This document shows, in pieces, positions 20,089 through 29,562 of a stretch of 64,000 bases of DNA. The DNA lies in the NCBI RefSeq assembly GCF_010500815.1, contig NZ_JAAAMG010000002.1, forward strand, positions 197,730 to 261,729, given 5' to 3'. The stretch is from Jiella pacifica. GTDB lineage: Bacteria; Pseudomonadota; Alphaproteobacteria; Rhizobiales; Rhizobiaceae. Position numbers and translations under genes: made by a program. The notes beneath the pieces were generated by a model that was not told the origin of the DNA, made no database searches, and saw only the letters and a program-made list of their open reading frames with translations. Each line of letters starts with the position of its first letter. Within the stretch, counting starts at the first letter, position 1.

Positions 20089-21615
20089 TCAGCCCGCACG
20101 ATCCGCGATCATCAGACCGGCCGTCGCCTTGGCCGATCCGACGACACCCGGCACGCCGGCGCCTGGATGCGTCCCGGCGCCGACGAAATAGAGGTTGGCG
20201 ATCTTGTCGTCGCGGTTGTGTGGCCGGAACCAGGCGCTCTGGGTGAGCACAGGGTCGAGCGAGAAGGCCGAGCCGAGATGGGCGTTCAGCTCCGACTTGA
20301 AGTCGGCGGGGGTGAAGATCCGGCAGGTGGCGAGGTCGTCGCGAAGGCCGGGAATGTAGCGCTCCTCCAGATAGGCGAGGATCCTGTCGCGGTAGATCGG
20401 CCCTTCCCTTTCCCAGTCGATATCCGCATTGCCGAGATGCGGCACCGGCGACAGGACGTAGAAGGCGCCCGCCCCCTCCGGCGCAAGCGAGGGATCGGTG
20501 ACGCACGGATTGTGCAGATAGAGCGAGAAGTCGCCGGGCAGATCCGCGCCGTTGAAGATCTCGGAAATCAGTTCGCGGTAGCGCGCGCCGAAGCAGACGG
20601 TGTGGTGGCGGATGTCCGGCCGGTGGGTCTTCAAACCAAAGTAGATGACGAAGAGCGACATGGAGAAGCGCTTCTTCGTCAGCCGCTTCGCCTCGGAGGC
20701 GCCGCGGGCGCTGGCGCCGAGCAGGCCGCCATAGGTGTGGACGACATCGGCATTGGAGGCGACCATGTCGGCCTTGAAACGGCGCCCGTCCTTCAGCCGG
20801 ACGGCGCTCGCGCGGCCGTTCGCCATCTCGATCTCGGCGACTTCCGCCGAGAGTTCGATCCGCCCGCCGATGTCGGTGAACAGCTTGACGAGGCCGGCGA
20901 CGAGCGCGCCCGTGCCGCCCCGGGCGAACCAGACGCCCCATTGCCGCTCGAGGGCGTGGATCAGCGCATAGATCGAGGAAGTGGCGAAGGGATTGCCGCC
21001 GACCAGCAGCGAGTGGAACGAGAAGGTCTGGCGCAGCTGCTCGTTCTTGATGAAATCGGCGACCTTGGCATAGACGCTCTTCCACGCCTGCAGCCGGGCG
21101 AGCTGCGGCCCGGCGCGGATCATGTCGCGGAAATTCAGGAACGGCACGGTGCCGAGCTTCTCGTAGCCCTCCCGGAAGACGTCCTTCGAATAGGCGAGGA
21201 AGCGGCGATAGCCCTCGACGTCGGCCGGCTCGAACTCGAGAATCTGCCGGTCGAGCTCGGCTTGGTCGTTGACGTAGTCGAAGAAGCGGCCGTCTTCCCA
21301 GCAGAGCCGGTAAAAGGGCGAGACCGGCAGGAGTTCGACATAGTCCGCCATCGTCCGGCCGGCCGCGGCGAAAAGCTCTTCGAGCGCGCTCGGATCGGTG
21401 ATCACCGTCGGCCCGGCGTCGAAGGTGTAGCCAGCATCCTCGTAGACATAGGCCCGACCGCCGGGCTTGTCGCGCTTCTCGAGGAGCACCGTCTCGATGC
21501 CCGCGGCCTGCAGGCGAATGGCGAGCGCGATGCCGCCAAACCCTGCGCCGACGACCACCGCCCGGCGGCCGGCTGCAGCGGTGTCTCGTGTCGCATCCAG
21601 AGGCGCGGCGCTCAT
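20089..21615 (-). CDS. crtI: phytoene desaturase
   Basis: CrtI uses FAD to introduce the double bonds that turn phytoene into lycopene. The 508-residue protein has the dinucleotide motif VVVGAGFGGIALAIRL (about residues 19-34), LEKRDKPGGRAYVYEDAGY, DAGPTVITDP, and the C-terminal LYFVGAGTHPGAGVPGVVGSAK, all CrtI signatures. Because a lycopene cyclase follows, the four-step desaturation product lycopene is expected. The start overlaps the crtY stop by 4 bases. Confidence 0.96.
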   Translation of the reverse strand: MSAAPLDATRDTAAAGRRAVVVGAGFGGIALAIRLQAAGIETVLLEKRDKPGGRAYVYEDAGYTFDAGPTVITDPSALEELFAAAGRTMADYVELLPVSPFYRLCWEDGRFFDYVNDQAELDRQILEFEPADVEGYRRFLAYSKDVFREGYEKLGTVPFLNFRDMIRAGPQLARLQAWKSVYAKVADFIKNEQLRQTFSFHSLLVGGNPFATSSIYALIHALERQWGVWFARGGTGALVAGLVKLFTDIGGRIELSAEVAEIEMANGRASAVRLKDGRRFKADMVASNADVVHTYGGLLGASARGASEAKRLTKKRFSMSLFVIYFGLKTHRPDIRHHTVCFGARYRELISEIFNGADLPGDFSLYLHNPCVTDPSLAPEGAGAFYVLSPVPHLGNADIDWEREGPIYRDRILAYLEERYIPGLRDDLATCRIFTPADFKSELNAHLGSAFSLDPVLTQSAWFRPHNRDDKIANLYFVGAGTHPGAGVPGVVGSAKATAGLMIADRAG

Positions 21616-22784
21616 GCGAGATCTCCCGTCAGGCGGTGGCGGGCAAGGACGCGGATGGCATTGCCGAACGGGACAGGCGGCTTGCCCGTCAGAATCCGCA
21701 GCTTGTCCCGCGTCTTCAGCCGGGCGGCGTAGAAGCGCGCGACCAGCGGCGCGTCGAGCCGATAGAAATGTTCGAGGATGCGGTAACGCTGCGAGGCGTC
21801 GCCGGCGAAATAGAGAAGGCGGTTGAGCATGCGGAAAAAGCCGCGCTCCTTCCAGGTTGAGACGGAATGGGCCCGTGTCTCGGCATAGACGGCCTCGGCA
21901 TGAAGGTCCGGCAAACCGGCCAGGCGGTCGGCCAGCTTGACCGCATCCGGCAGCGAATAGCCGGTGGTCGGGTGAAACAGCCCGGCTGCAAGTCCGGAGG
22001 CGGGAACGCCGGCCTTCTCGTCCCAGAAGGCCTCGATGTCGCCATCGATGGCGATCGGCAGGATGCCCTCCTCCTCCCGGACGATCGTTTGAGCCTCCCA
22101 GCCATGGTCGGTCATGTACTGCCGGATCGAGGCCGTCAGCCGCGCACGATCGAGGTCGGCGCCGTCGGCGTAGTAGGTGTCTTCAATCAACAGCCGGGTC
22201 GCCGTCAGCGGCAGAAGATAGACGAAGCGGTAGCCGTCCGACTGCGGCACCGTCGCGTCCATGATCACCGGCCGGTCCACTCCATGGGGCTCTGCCATCT
22301 CGATTTCCTGGCCGAGAAATTTCTGGAAGCCGAGCCGCATGTGCCGGCTCGGCGCATGGCCGCGCCCGTCGACGACGCAGCCGGCCTCGATCTCGGTGCC
22401 GTCGTCGAGCAAGACGGAGGTCGGCGTCACGCCCCTAACCGGAGAGCCGCACAGTATCCGCTCACCCAGCCGCGCCGTCAGCAGTTCCCGGAACCTCTCG
22501 GAGGAGACGCTGCAATAGCCGGTGCCGAGGCGCTTGCGGCGGTTCGGAAAACGCACCTCGTTGTCGCTCCAGCGATAGGTCACGAAGGGCGCCATCCAGG
22601 CGTGTTCGGGGGACGTCAGATCACCCTCGTGAAACGACCATGTGTGGTTGCCGCCGACCTCGGGGCCCGCTTCGATCAGCCGGAAACGCAGTTCGGGACG
22701 CAGTTGCGACAGGCGCCAGGCGATGAGGCCGTTGGCGAGCCCGCCTCCGACGAGCGCGATGTCGAGACGTTCAGGTTCCGACAT
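21612..22784 (-). CDS. crtY: lycopene beta-cyclase
   Basis: CrtY closes both ends of lycopene to beta-carotene. The 390-residue flavoprotein-fold enzyme has ALVGGGLANGLIAWRL, NHTWSFHEGDL, VDGRGHAPS, FQKFLGQEIEM, LLIEDTYYADG and GLFHPTTGYSLPDAVKLAD, all typical of the proteobacterial CrtY family. The start lies inside the crtX 3' end (14-base overlap) and the stop overlaps crtI. Confidence 0.95.
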   Translation of the reverse strand: MSEPERLDIALVGGGLANGLIAWRLSQLRPELRFRLIEAGPEVGGNHTWSFHEGDLTSPEHAWMAPFVTYRWSDNEVRFPNRRKRLGTGYCSVSSERFRELLTARLGERILCGSPVRGVTPTSVLLDDGTEIEAGCVVDGRGHAPSRHMRLGFQKFLGQEIEMAEPHGVDRPVIMDATVPQSDGYRFVYLLPLTATRLLIEDTYYADGADLDRARLTASIRQYMTDHGWEAQTIVREEEGILPIAIDGDIEAFWDEKAGVPASGLAAGLFHPTTGYSLPDAVKLADRLAGLPDLHAEAVYAETRAHSVSTWKERGFFRMLNRLLYFAGDASQRYRILEHFYRLDAPLVARFYAARLKTRDKLRILTGKPPVPFGNAIRVLARHRLTGDLA

Positions 22785-24063
22785 GGCTGTCCCGACCGGC
22801 CGGCCGCTCGAAGGCGCCGGGGGCTGCCACGGCCCGCTCGATGATGTCTCCCGCCAACTTCACTCCACCGGACCGTTGGATGTCGCGCCCGATGCGCAAC
22901 ACATTGTCAGTGAAACTAGACATTCTCAGCAATCGCTCAAGGCAGGCGGCAATGGATCGCGTGGACAAATGGCCGCGTGTCAGACGCAGGCCGACGCCGT
23001 GATGGACGATGCGGGCGGCAATTCCCGGCTGATCGAAGGCCATCGGGATCGCCAGCATGGGCGTGCCCGCTTCCAGCGCGTCGAGGACGGTGTTCATTCC
23101 GGCATGGGTGACACAGACGTCGGCCTCGGCGAGCATCGCGCGCTGCGGCACGAAATCTGTGACGAGGCGGGCCCCGATCGTCGCCGCTTCCGCCTCGGTC
23201 AAGCCGCCGCAATGGGCGACGACGCAGTCCGCGCCGACCCGCTGGCATGCTTTGGCGATCTTGCGGAACAGGCGCAGACGATGGCCCTGCAGCGTACCGA
23301 AAGAGACGAAGACGAGGGGGCGAGCCGGGTCGCGCCGGATCGGCAGCCCCGCTTCGTCGAGTCCTCTTCGGCGGATCGGCCCGACGGCATGGCGGATCGG
23401 TGAGGGCTGGCGCGGGAAGTCGAAGCCGTCGGCGAGTTGGCTGATCTGGCAGGTCGTCGACAGGCAGTCGCCCAGCGTCGCGATACCAGGCAGATCGAAG
23501 ACATTAGCCCAACGGACGATGGTCTTCTTCTGCCGGGCCAGCAGGAGGCCAGCCACCGTCACCCCGCCCCGGTTGCGCTTCAGCCCCGTCTCGCTCGGAT
23601 CGTAGGGCCAGCCGAGGAACGGCAGCGGCACCGTCGGATCGTCATGCACCGGCAGCGCCGAGGCGACCGAGACGAGCGGCAGGCCGAGGTGGCGGGCGAT
23701 CAGCCCGGCGGCCGGCTCCATCTGATCGCCGACCATCGCCGTGACGTCCAGTTCCCGGCACAGCGCTGGCGCCTCGCGGCAGAGATCCTCCGTCAAACGC
23801 GCGGCATCGCGCACCGTCCTCAGCACCGCCAAAGGCGTGCCGCCGCCAGCCGCCCTGGCGATCAGCCGGTCGAGATCGTGACGCGAACGCCGGCCGACCT
23901 CGTGGACGAAGATCCCCTCGCCGGCGGCGGAGATCATCTCGGCGGCGCCTGCATTGACGATGAAGTGAACGCCATGGCCGCGGCAGCGCAACTCCTCCGC
24001 CAGGGCTTCGAAGAGGCGCATATGGCTGTAATAGGGTGGACAGACGACGGCAAATTCGGTCAT
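22771..24063 (-). CDS. crtX: zeaxanthin glucosyltransferase
   Basis: CrtX transfers glucose from UDP-glucose to the hydroxyls of zeaxanthin, giving mono- and diglucosides. The 430-residue GT-B fold protein begins MTEFAVVCPPYYSHMRLFEALAEEL and has VFVSFGTLQGHR and the nucleotide-sugar region FVPQRAMLAEADVCVTHAGM with NTVLDALEAGTPMLAIP. It is first of the crtX-Y-I-B minus-strand operon. The end of the frame overlaps crtY by 14 bases. Confidence 0.93.
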   Translation of the reverse strand: MTEFAVVCPPYYSHMRLFEALAEELRCRGHGVHFIVNAGAAEMISAAGEGIFVHEVGRRSRHDLDRLIARAAGGGTPLAVLRTVRDAARLTEDLCREAPALCRELDVTAMVGDQMEPAAGLIARHLGLPLVSVASALPVHDDPTVPLPFLGWPYDPSETGLKRNRGGVTVAGLLLARQKKTIVRWANVFDLPGIATLGDCLSTTCQISQLADGFDFPRQPSPIRHAVGPIRRRGLDEAGLPIRRDPARPLVFVSFGTLQGHRLRLFRKIAKACQRVGADCVVAHCGGLTEAEAATIGARLVTDFVPQRAMLAEADVCVTHAGMNTVLDALEAGTPMLAIPMAFDQPGIAARIVHHGVGLRLTRGHLSTRSIAACLERLLRMSSFTDNVLRIGRDIQRSGGVKLAGDIIERAVAAPGAFERPAGRDSHVGT

Positions 24064-24301
24064 CGAGAGGGGCTTTGCGGCAGATGCAGCTTGAAACGCT
24101 CGGCGGGCATGACATCCTTAGGCCAAGCCTTCCAGCCGCGCCATTCCCGCGCTTGGTTCATTGCCGTTCCAGCCACCGAAGTCCTCTCTTCAGCAAGCGC
24201 CCTTGTCTCTTCCGTCAGATCAAAGTGCCGCAGCGCCCTCCAGCACACAGAAGGCGCGCCACAATCCTCTGCAGTCGGCAAGGCACGCGATCAGCGAGCG
24301 C

Positions 24302-24856
24302 ATGCCGGCGAAGGTCGACAGATCGATCTTCCAGTCCTTGGGCGTCAGCGTCTTTGCCGGCGCCGCCGTGTTTGCGGGCCTCGTCCTGTGGCTGCGCATT
24401 CTCGGCCGTCCCTGGATCTGTCCCTGCGGGATCGTCGAGATCTGGCAAGGCGAGCTGACGCAGGCCCAGAACAGCCAGCAGTTCTCGGACTGGTACTCGG
24501 CGCTGCACGTGATCTTTGGCATGGCGCTTTACGGCTTCGTGACGGTCATGGCGCCCCGCTGGCCGCTCGCCAAGCGCGCCGTCCTGGCCGTTCTGTCGAG
24601 CGCCGCCTGGGAGGCGATGGAGAACACACCGCTCCTCATCGCGACTTTCAGCCACTCCCCCGACGCGCCCGACTATTTCGGCGACTCGATTCTCAATGCG
24701 AGCGGCGACACGTTGTTCGTGCTCGCCGGTTTCTTCATGGCGGCAAGGCTTCCGGTCTGGGTGACGGTCGTCATGGCCGTCGCGCTCGATCTGACCATCG
24801 AACTGGCGATCGGCGACGGCTTCGTACTCGGCACGCTGCGGCTGATTTCCGGCTGA
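24302..24856 (+). CDS. DUF2585 (UPF0314) family membrane protein
   Basis: The 184-residue protein has several membrane segments (SVFAGAAVFAGLVLWL, LHVIFGMALYGFVTVM, TLFVLAGFFMAARL, VWVTVVMAVALDLTIEL) and the family signatures GRPWICPCGIVEIWQGE, NSQQFSDWYS and SAAWEAMENTPLLI. The family is almost restricted to Alphaproteobacteria and its function is unknown. ATG 24302 is chosen because upstream residues are not membrane-family-like. It is divergent from crtX across about 240 bases. Confidence 0.85.
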   Translation: MPAKVDRSIFQSLGVSVFAGAAVFAGLVLWLRILGRPWICPCGIVEIWQGELTQAQNSQQFSDWYSALHVIFGMALYGFVTVMAPRWPLAKRAVLAVLSSAAWEAMENTPLLIATFSHSPDAPDYFGDSILNASGDTLFVLAGFFMAARLPVWVTVVMAVALDLTIELAIGDGFVLGTLRLISG

Positions 24857-24875
24857 CGCAGGCGCGAGAAACGTT

Positions 24876-26453
24876 CTACCCGCTCGTCCGCGCCAGCCTT
24901 GCCGCGCGCCTCGCCCGTGCCTCGTCGATGCTGTCGAGCCTGACCTCCGGCAGCTTGGTCCGCCAGTCGGTGCCCGATATCGTCACCACCCGGTTGCCGC
25001 GGAAGTCGCGGTCGGCCTTGATCAGACCGCGCTCGTCCATGAAGGACAGGAGGAACCGGCCGCGCGACGGCGAGTGGCTGCCATAGGCCCGCGCCAGCGC
25101 TTCGTCGGAGGGGCATTCGGCCTGGTCCCTGGCGGCCCTGGCGAGCATCATGAAGACGCCCTGCATCTCTTCCGGCAGTTCCCCGGCGAGCGCGATCACC
25201 GCCTGCCATTCCGGATCGTCGGTGGCCTCGCCGATACCGGCCCTGGCCAGCGACAACCGGCGGCGGAACGCCGTCATGTCGGTGGCAGCGCCCGAGATGC
25301 GCTTCAGCCGGCAGTGGGTCAGGAACTCCTGATAGAGCACCGGCACCGGCCGGAAGGCGGCTTCCGGGTCGTCGAGCATTTCGGCAAAGATCGCGTCGAC
25401 GGCGGCAGCACGATCTTCGGCAGACCGCGGGTCCTCGTCCTCGACCGGTTCCGAAACAGACGGGCTCTGGCTGACACGCTCCAGGATCGCCCGGGTGGGC
25501 ACGGCCGCGTCGGCAGGATCGAGGCGCGGCGCGGCGGGCGCCGGCGGAAAGCCCGGCGTCTGGCGCCGGGACTGGCGGCGCTCGGCCTCCTGCTCTTCCG
25601 GGCTGGCGGTGAAGACGAGATCGGCGAGATCCTCCGGCGCGAGTTCCGGCAGCGGGGCCAGCGTCGGCCGTCCGGCCTTCGAATGGGTCTCGGTCGTGCC
25701 GATCCGGATCGGCATGGGGCGGCGATAGAGCGCCGGTCCGAGGGCGACGAATTCGCCGGTGTTCAAGTCGCGGAACCGCTCGGCGGCGCGCCGGTCCATG
25801 CCGAGGAGATCGGCAGCGCGGGCCATGTCGATATCGAGGAAGGTGCGGCCCATCAGGAAGTTCGAGGCTTCCGCCGCGACGTTCTTGGCGAGCTTGGCGA
25901 GGCGCTGGGTGGCGATGACGCCGGCAAGGCCGCGCTTGCGACCGCGGCACATCAGGTTCGTCATCGCGCCGAGCGAGGCTTTCCGCGCCTCTTCGGAATG
26001 TTCGCCGGACATCGAGGGGGCGAACAGATGCGCCTCGTCGACGGCGATCAGCATCGGGAACCAGAAGGCCCGGTCGGCCTCGAACAGCCCGTTGAGGAAC
26101 GCCGCCGAGCACAGCATCTGCACCTCCGCGTCGAGGCCTTCGAGATTGAGCACCACGGAGGCGCGATGCTGGCGGATGCGGCCGGCGATGCGGGTCAGCT
26201 CGGCAGGGGTCCGATTGGCGTCGACGACGACGTGGCCGTATTTCTCGGCGAGCGTGACGAAGTCGCCCTCCGGGTCGACGATCGCCTGCTGCACGTGGCC
26301 GGCACTGCGCTCCAGGAGACGGCGCAGGAGATGCGACTTGCCCGAGCCGGAATTGCCCTGGACGAGCAACCGCGTCGACAGGAGCTCTTCCAGATCGAGT
26401 TCGGCGGGCTCACCGTTCTGGGTCGTGCCGAGATCGACGGCGACGGTCATCAT
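24876..26453 (-). CDS. HerA-like (DUF87) ATP-binding protein
   Basis: The 525-residue protein has Walker A VQGNSGSGKSHLLRR (about residues 33-40), an IVDPEGDF segment, Walker B MLIAVDEAHLFAP (DE at 139-140) and GVIATQRLAKLAKN. These are HerA/FtsK superfamily translocase features. A disordered Pro/Arg/Glu-rich linker (about 290-350) leads to a C-terminal winged-helix-like region. HerA enzymes normally pump DNA with the nuclease NurA, but no nuclease is next to this gene. Such proteins are common in Rhizobiales but uncharacterised. Confidence 0.8.
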   Translation of the reverse strand: MMTVAVDLGTTQNGEPAELDLEELLSTRLLVQGNSGSGKSHLLRRLLERSAGHVQQAIVDPEGDFVTLAEKYGHVVVDANRTPAELTRIAGRIRQHRASVVLNLEGLDAEVQMLCSAAFLNGLFEADRAFWFPMLIAVDEAHLFAPSMSGEHSEEARKASLGAMTNLMCRGRKRGLAGVIATQRLAKLAKNVAAEASNFLMGRTFLDIDMARAADLLGMDRRAAERFRDLNTGEFVALGPALYRRPMPIRIGTTETHSKAGRPTLAPLPELAPEDLADLVFTASPEEQEAERRQSRRQTPGFPPAPAAPRLDPADAAVPTRAILERVSQSPSVSEPVEDEDPRSAEDRAAAVDAIFAEMLDDPEAAFRPVPVLYQEFLTHCRLKRISGAATDMTAFRRRLSLARAGIGEATDDPEWQAVIALAGELPEEMQGVFMMLARAARDQAECPSDEALARAYGSHSPSRGRFLLSFMDERGLIKADRDFRGNRVVTISGTDWRTKLPEVRLDSIDEARARRAARLARTSG

Positions 26454-26701
26454 CTGCCTTTCGGGTGGATCGGGCTTGGGTTCGGCGGGGCGGCGCGCGG
26501 AACGCCGGAGCGGCGACCAGCACCATGGCTGAGACTAGCACGGCGCGGTGTAGCTTTGCCGCCGCAGATGCGGCTGTCCACAGAATCGCAAGTCCACTGT
26601 GGAGACACCTACAGTGGCCAAGGCCGGCCCGCGAGAATTCTGCAGCGCCCCTTCCATAGGCGTGCTCAGCGCGGCTGTCAGCAAACCACCGCCCCCGTTG
26701 C

Positions 26702-27994
26702 TCACCCCACCAGAATCACCCGGCAGTCGTTGACGTTCGTGTGCGTCGGTCCCGGTTCCAGCAGGTCCCCAAGCGCCGTGAAGAACCCGGTCGAATCGTT
26801 GTCAGCCAGCGCCGCGGTCGGATCGATGCCACCCGCCCGCGCCCGCTCCAGGGTGGAGGGCAGGACGAAGGCGCCGGCCGGGTCGGTGGCGAGGCCGGTG
26901 CCGCCGTCGGTGCCGTCGGTGTCGCCGGAGAGCGCGGCGATGCCTTCTTCGCCTTTCAGGGCGACGGCGAGGGCCAGCGCATATTCCTGGTTCGGGCCGC
27001 CCTTCCCCTCACCGCGGATCGTCACGGTGAGTTCGCCGCCCGACAGGATCGCGAGCTTTTCACCCCGAGCCCTCGCCTCCAGCGCCAGCCGCGCATGCTC
27101 GGCGGCAATGTCGCGCGCCTCGCCCTCGACATCGGCGCCGAGATTTTCGACGCGGTAGCCGGCGGCTTCCGCCGCCTGCGCGGCCGCGGCGAGCGCTTCG
27201 GCCGGCGTCGCGACGATGGCAAATTCGGCCCCCGCGAAAGCCGGATCTCCCGGCTTCGGGCTCTCGTTGGCGGGATCGTTCAACGCCGCGCGGCAACTTT
27301 CCGGCAGCGCGATGCCGCGGCTTTCGATGATCGCCAAGGCCTCGGCGAGCGTCGACATGTCCGGCACCGTCGGCCCGGAGGCGATGACGCTCGGATCGTC
27401 GCCCGGCACGTCGGAAATCGCCAGCGTCACCAGCCGCGCGCCCTTCACCCGCGCGGCGGCGGCGAGGCGCCCGCCCTTGATCCGCGACAGGTGCTTGCGA
27501 ACGGTGTTGATCTCGCCGATCCCGGCGCCGCTGCGCAGCAGCGCCTTGGTCACCGCCTGCTTGTCCGCGAGCGAGACGCCGTCCGCCGGCGCTAGCCAGT
27601 TCGCCGAACCGCCGCCAGAGATCAGCGCCAGGACGAGATCGCCCTCGCCGGCGCCGGCGGCAAGTTCCAGCACCTCCTCGGTCGCCGCGAGGCCCGCCTC
27701 GTTCGGCAGCGGATGGCCCGCCTCGACGACGCGGATCGGGCCGGCCGGCAGCGCGTAGCCTTCGCGCGTCACCGCAACGCCGGTGATCCGGGCAGGATCG
27801 AGGCCGCAGATGTCGCGGTAATGCTCGAAGGCGGCTGATGCCATCGAGGCCGCGGCCTTGCCGGCGGCAAGGACGACGATGCGGCCGGTGGGTGGCTCGG
27901 GCAGATGCTCCGCCAGGATCTTCGCCGGATGAGCCGCGCCGACGCAGGCGGTAAATATCTCTTCCAAACACCGTTTCGTCTGCGCTTCGTCCAT
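26702..27994 (-). CDS. gckA: glycerate 2-kinase (MOFRL family)
   Basis: The enzyme phosphorylates D-glycerate to 2-phosphoglycerate, used in hydroxypyruvate/glyoxylate and tartrate metabolism; next to a Calvin cycle it can recycle photorespiratory glycerate (inference). The 430-residue protein has VLAAGKAAASMASAAFEHY, LALISGGGSANWLAPADG, HLSRIKGGRLAAAA, SDVPGDDPSVIASGPT, AILSGGELTVTIRGEGKGGPNQE and GDTDGTDGGTGLATD, all MOFRL/GckA signatures. ATG 27994 has GGAGG 5 bases upstream; ATG 27997 is immediately before. It is divergent from cioA. Confidence 0.92.
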   Translation of the reverse strand: MDEAQTKRCLEEIFTACVGAAHPAKILAEHLPEPPTGRIVVLAAGKAAASMASAAFEHYRDICGLDPARITGVAVTREGYALPAGPIRVVEAGHPLPNEAGLAATEEVLELAAGAGEGDLVLALISGGGSANWLAPADGVSLADKQAVTKALLRSGAGIGEINTVRKHLSRIKGGRLAAAARVKGARLVTLAISDVPGDDPSVIASGPTVPDMSTLAEALAIIESRGIALPESCRAALNDPANESPKPGDPAFAGAEFAIVATPAEALAAAAQAAEAAGYRVENLGADVEGEARDIAAEHARLALEARARGEKLAILSGGELTVTIRGEGKGGPNQEYALALAVALKGEEGIAALSGDTDGTDGGTGLATDPAGAFVLPSTLERARAGGIDPTAALADNDSTGFFTALGDLLEPGPTHTNVNDCRVILVG

Positions 27995-28134
27995 CATGTC
28001 CTCCGCTTTTTCCTGCCATCCTGACAATGCATAGCGCAAAGAGCGAAAAAAGGTCGCATTCGCCTCGTGCTGCGTTGCAGGATGATTAGATTGAGTCCAG
28101 ACAACGCCTGTCCGAAACAACCGGGAGCCTTGAA

Positions 28135-29553
28135 ATGTTCGAGGGCTTCGATGCCGTCGACCTGGCCCGTTTCCAGTTCGCCTTCACCGTCTCGTTCCAT
28201 ATCATCTTTCCTGCCTTCACCATCGGCCTCGCCTCCTATCTGGCGGTGCTGGAGGGGCTGTGGCTGGCGACCGGCAAGCCGGTCTACATGGACACCTTCA
28301 AGTACTGGGTGAAGATCTTCGCCGTGTCCTTCGGCATGGGCGTCGTCTCGGGCATCGTAATGAGCTACCAGTTCGGCACGAACTGGTCGGTATTTTCGGA
28401 CAAGACGGGACCGATCCTCGGCCCGCTGATGGGCTACGAAGTCCTCTCGGCCTTCTTCCTTGAGGCCGGCTTCCTCGGCATCATGCTGTTCGGGCAGAAG
28501 AGGGTCGGCAACGGCCTGCATTTCTTCGCCACCGTCGTCGTCGCGATCGGCACGCTGTTCTCGGCCTTCTGGATCCTGTCGGTGAATTCTTGGATGCAGA
28601 CGCCGCAGGGCTACGGCATCAATGCGGACGGGCAGTTCGTCCCGGAAGACTGGTGGGCGATCGTCTTCAACCCGTCCTTCCCCTACCGCCTCGTCCACAT
28701 GGTGCTCGCCGCCTACTTGACGACGGCCTTCGTCGTCGGCGGCGTCGGCGCCTTCCATCTCCTGCGCAATCGCTACAATGCGAGCGCCCGGGTCATGTTC
28801 TCCATGGCGCTCTGGATGGCGACGATCGTCGCGCCGCTGCAGATCGTCGCGGGGGACTTCCACGGCGTCAACACGCTGGAGCATCAGCCGGCGAAGATCG
28901 CCGCGATGGAAGGGCATTTCGAGACCAACACCGACCATCCGATGCCGCTCACCCTGTTCGGCATTCCGAACATGGAAACGGCGCAGACCGACTATGCCCT
29001 CGACGTTCCCTATCTCGGCTCCCTGATCCTCACCCACTCGCTCGACGGCCAGGTGAAGGGCCTGAAGGACTTCCCGCGCGAAAACTGGCCCAACTCCACC
29101 GTCATCTTCTGGACGTTCCGGGTCATGGTGGCGATCGGCTTCGCCATGCTCGGCCTCGGCCTGTGGTCCCTTTGGAAGCGCTTCCGGGGTTCGCTCTACG
29201 AGTCCCACTGGCTGCAGCGGGCGATGATCCTGATGTCGCCGGCGGGATTCGTCGCCGTGCTGTGCGGCTGGGTGACGACGGAGATGGGCCGCCAGCCTTT
29301 CACGGTCTACGGCCTCCTGCGCACGGCCGAAAGTCATTCGCCGATCAGCGCGCCGGCGGTCGGCGCCTCGCTCGTCGCCTTCATCGTCGTCTACTTCCTG
29401 CTCTTCGGCGCCGGGACCTTCTACATCCTCCGCCTGATGGGCAAGGCACCGAGCCCCTACGAGGAGGATACGCCGCATCAGCCGACGCGGACGGCCGGCA
29501 TCACCCCCGCCCCCTCCCTGGAGGGGCGCAACGTCCCTGATCCGGCGGAATAG
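28135..29553 (+). CDS. cioA: cytochrome bd-type ubiquinol oxidase subunit I, cyanide-insensitive type
   Basis: CioA binds the haems and oxidises ubiquinol in the inner membrane, reducing O2 to water. The 472-residue protein begins DLARFQFAFTVSFHIIFPAFTIGLAS with the high-spin haem His, and has GVVSGIVMSYQFGTNW, GYEVLSAFFLEAGFLGIMLFG, and GWVTTEMGRQPFTVYGLLRT. It has the short quinol loop of the CIO/bd-II-like class. Start 28135 has GGGAG upstream. It is followed 9 bases later by cioB. Confidence 0.95.
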   Translation: MFEGFDAVDLARFQFAFTVSFHIIFPAFTIGLASYLAVLEGLWLATGKPVYMDTFKYWVKIFAVSFGMGVVSGIVMSYQFGTNWSVFSDKTGPILGPLMGYEVLSAFFLEAGFLGIMLFGQKRVGNGLHFFATVVVAIGTLFSAFWILSVNSWMQTPQGYGINADGQFVPEDWWAIVFNPSFPYRLVHMVLAAYLTTAFVVGGVGAFHLLRNRYNASARVMFSMALWMATIVAPLQIVAGDFHGVNTLEHQPAKIAAMEGHFETNTDHPMPLTLFGIPNMETAQTDYALDVPYLGSLILTHSLDGQVKGLKDFPRENWPNSTVIFWTFRVMVAIGFAMLGLGLWSLWKRFRGSLYESHWLQRAMILMSPAGFVAVLCGWVTTEMGRQPFTVYGLLRTAESHSPISAPAVGASLVAFIVVYFLLFGAGTFYILRLMGKAPSPYEEDTPHQPTRTAGITPAPSLEGRNVPDPAE

Positions 29554-29562
29554 GAGACAGCC

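Noticed and set aside
25074-27158. A 694-codon plus-strand frame opposite the HerA-like gene and glycerate kinase
   Set aside because: Antisense shadow of two well-supported genes; no motif, no ribosome site.
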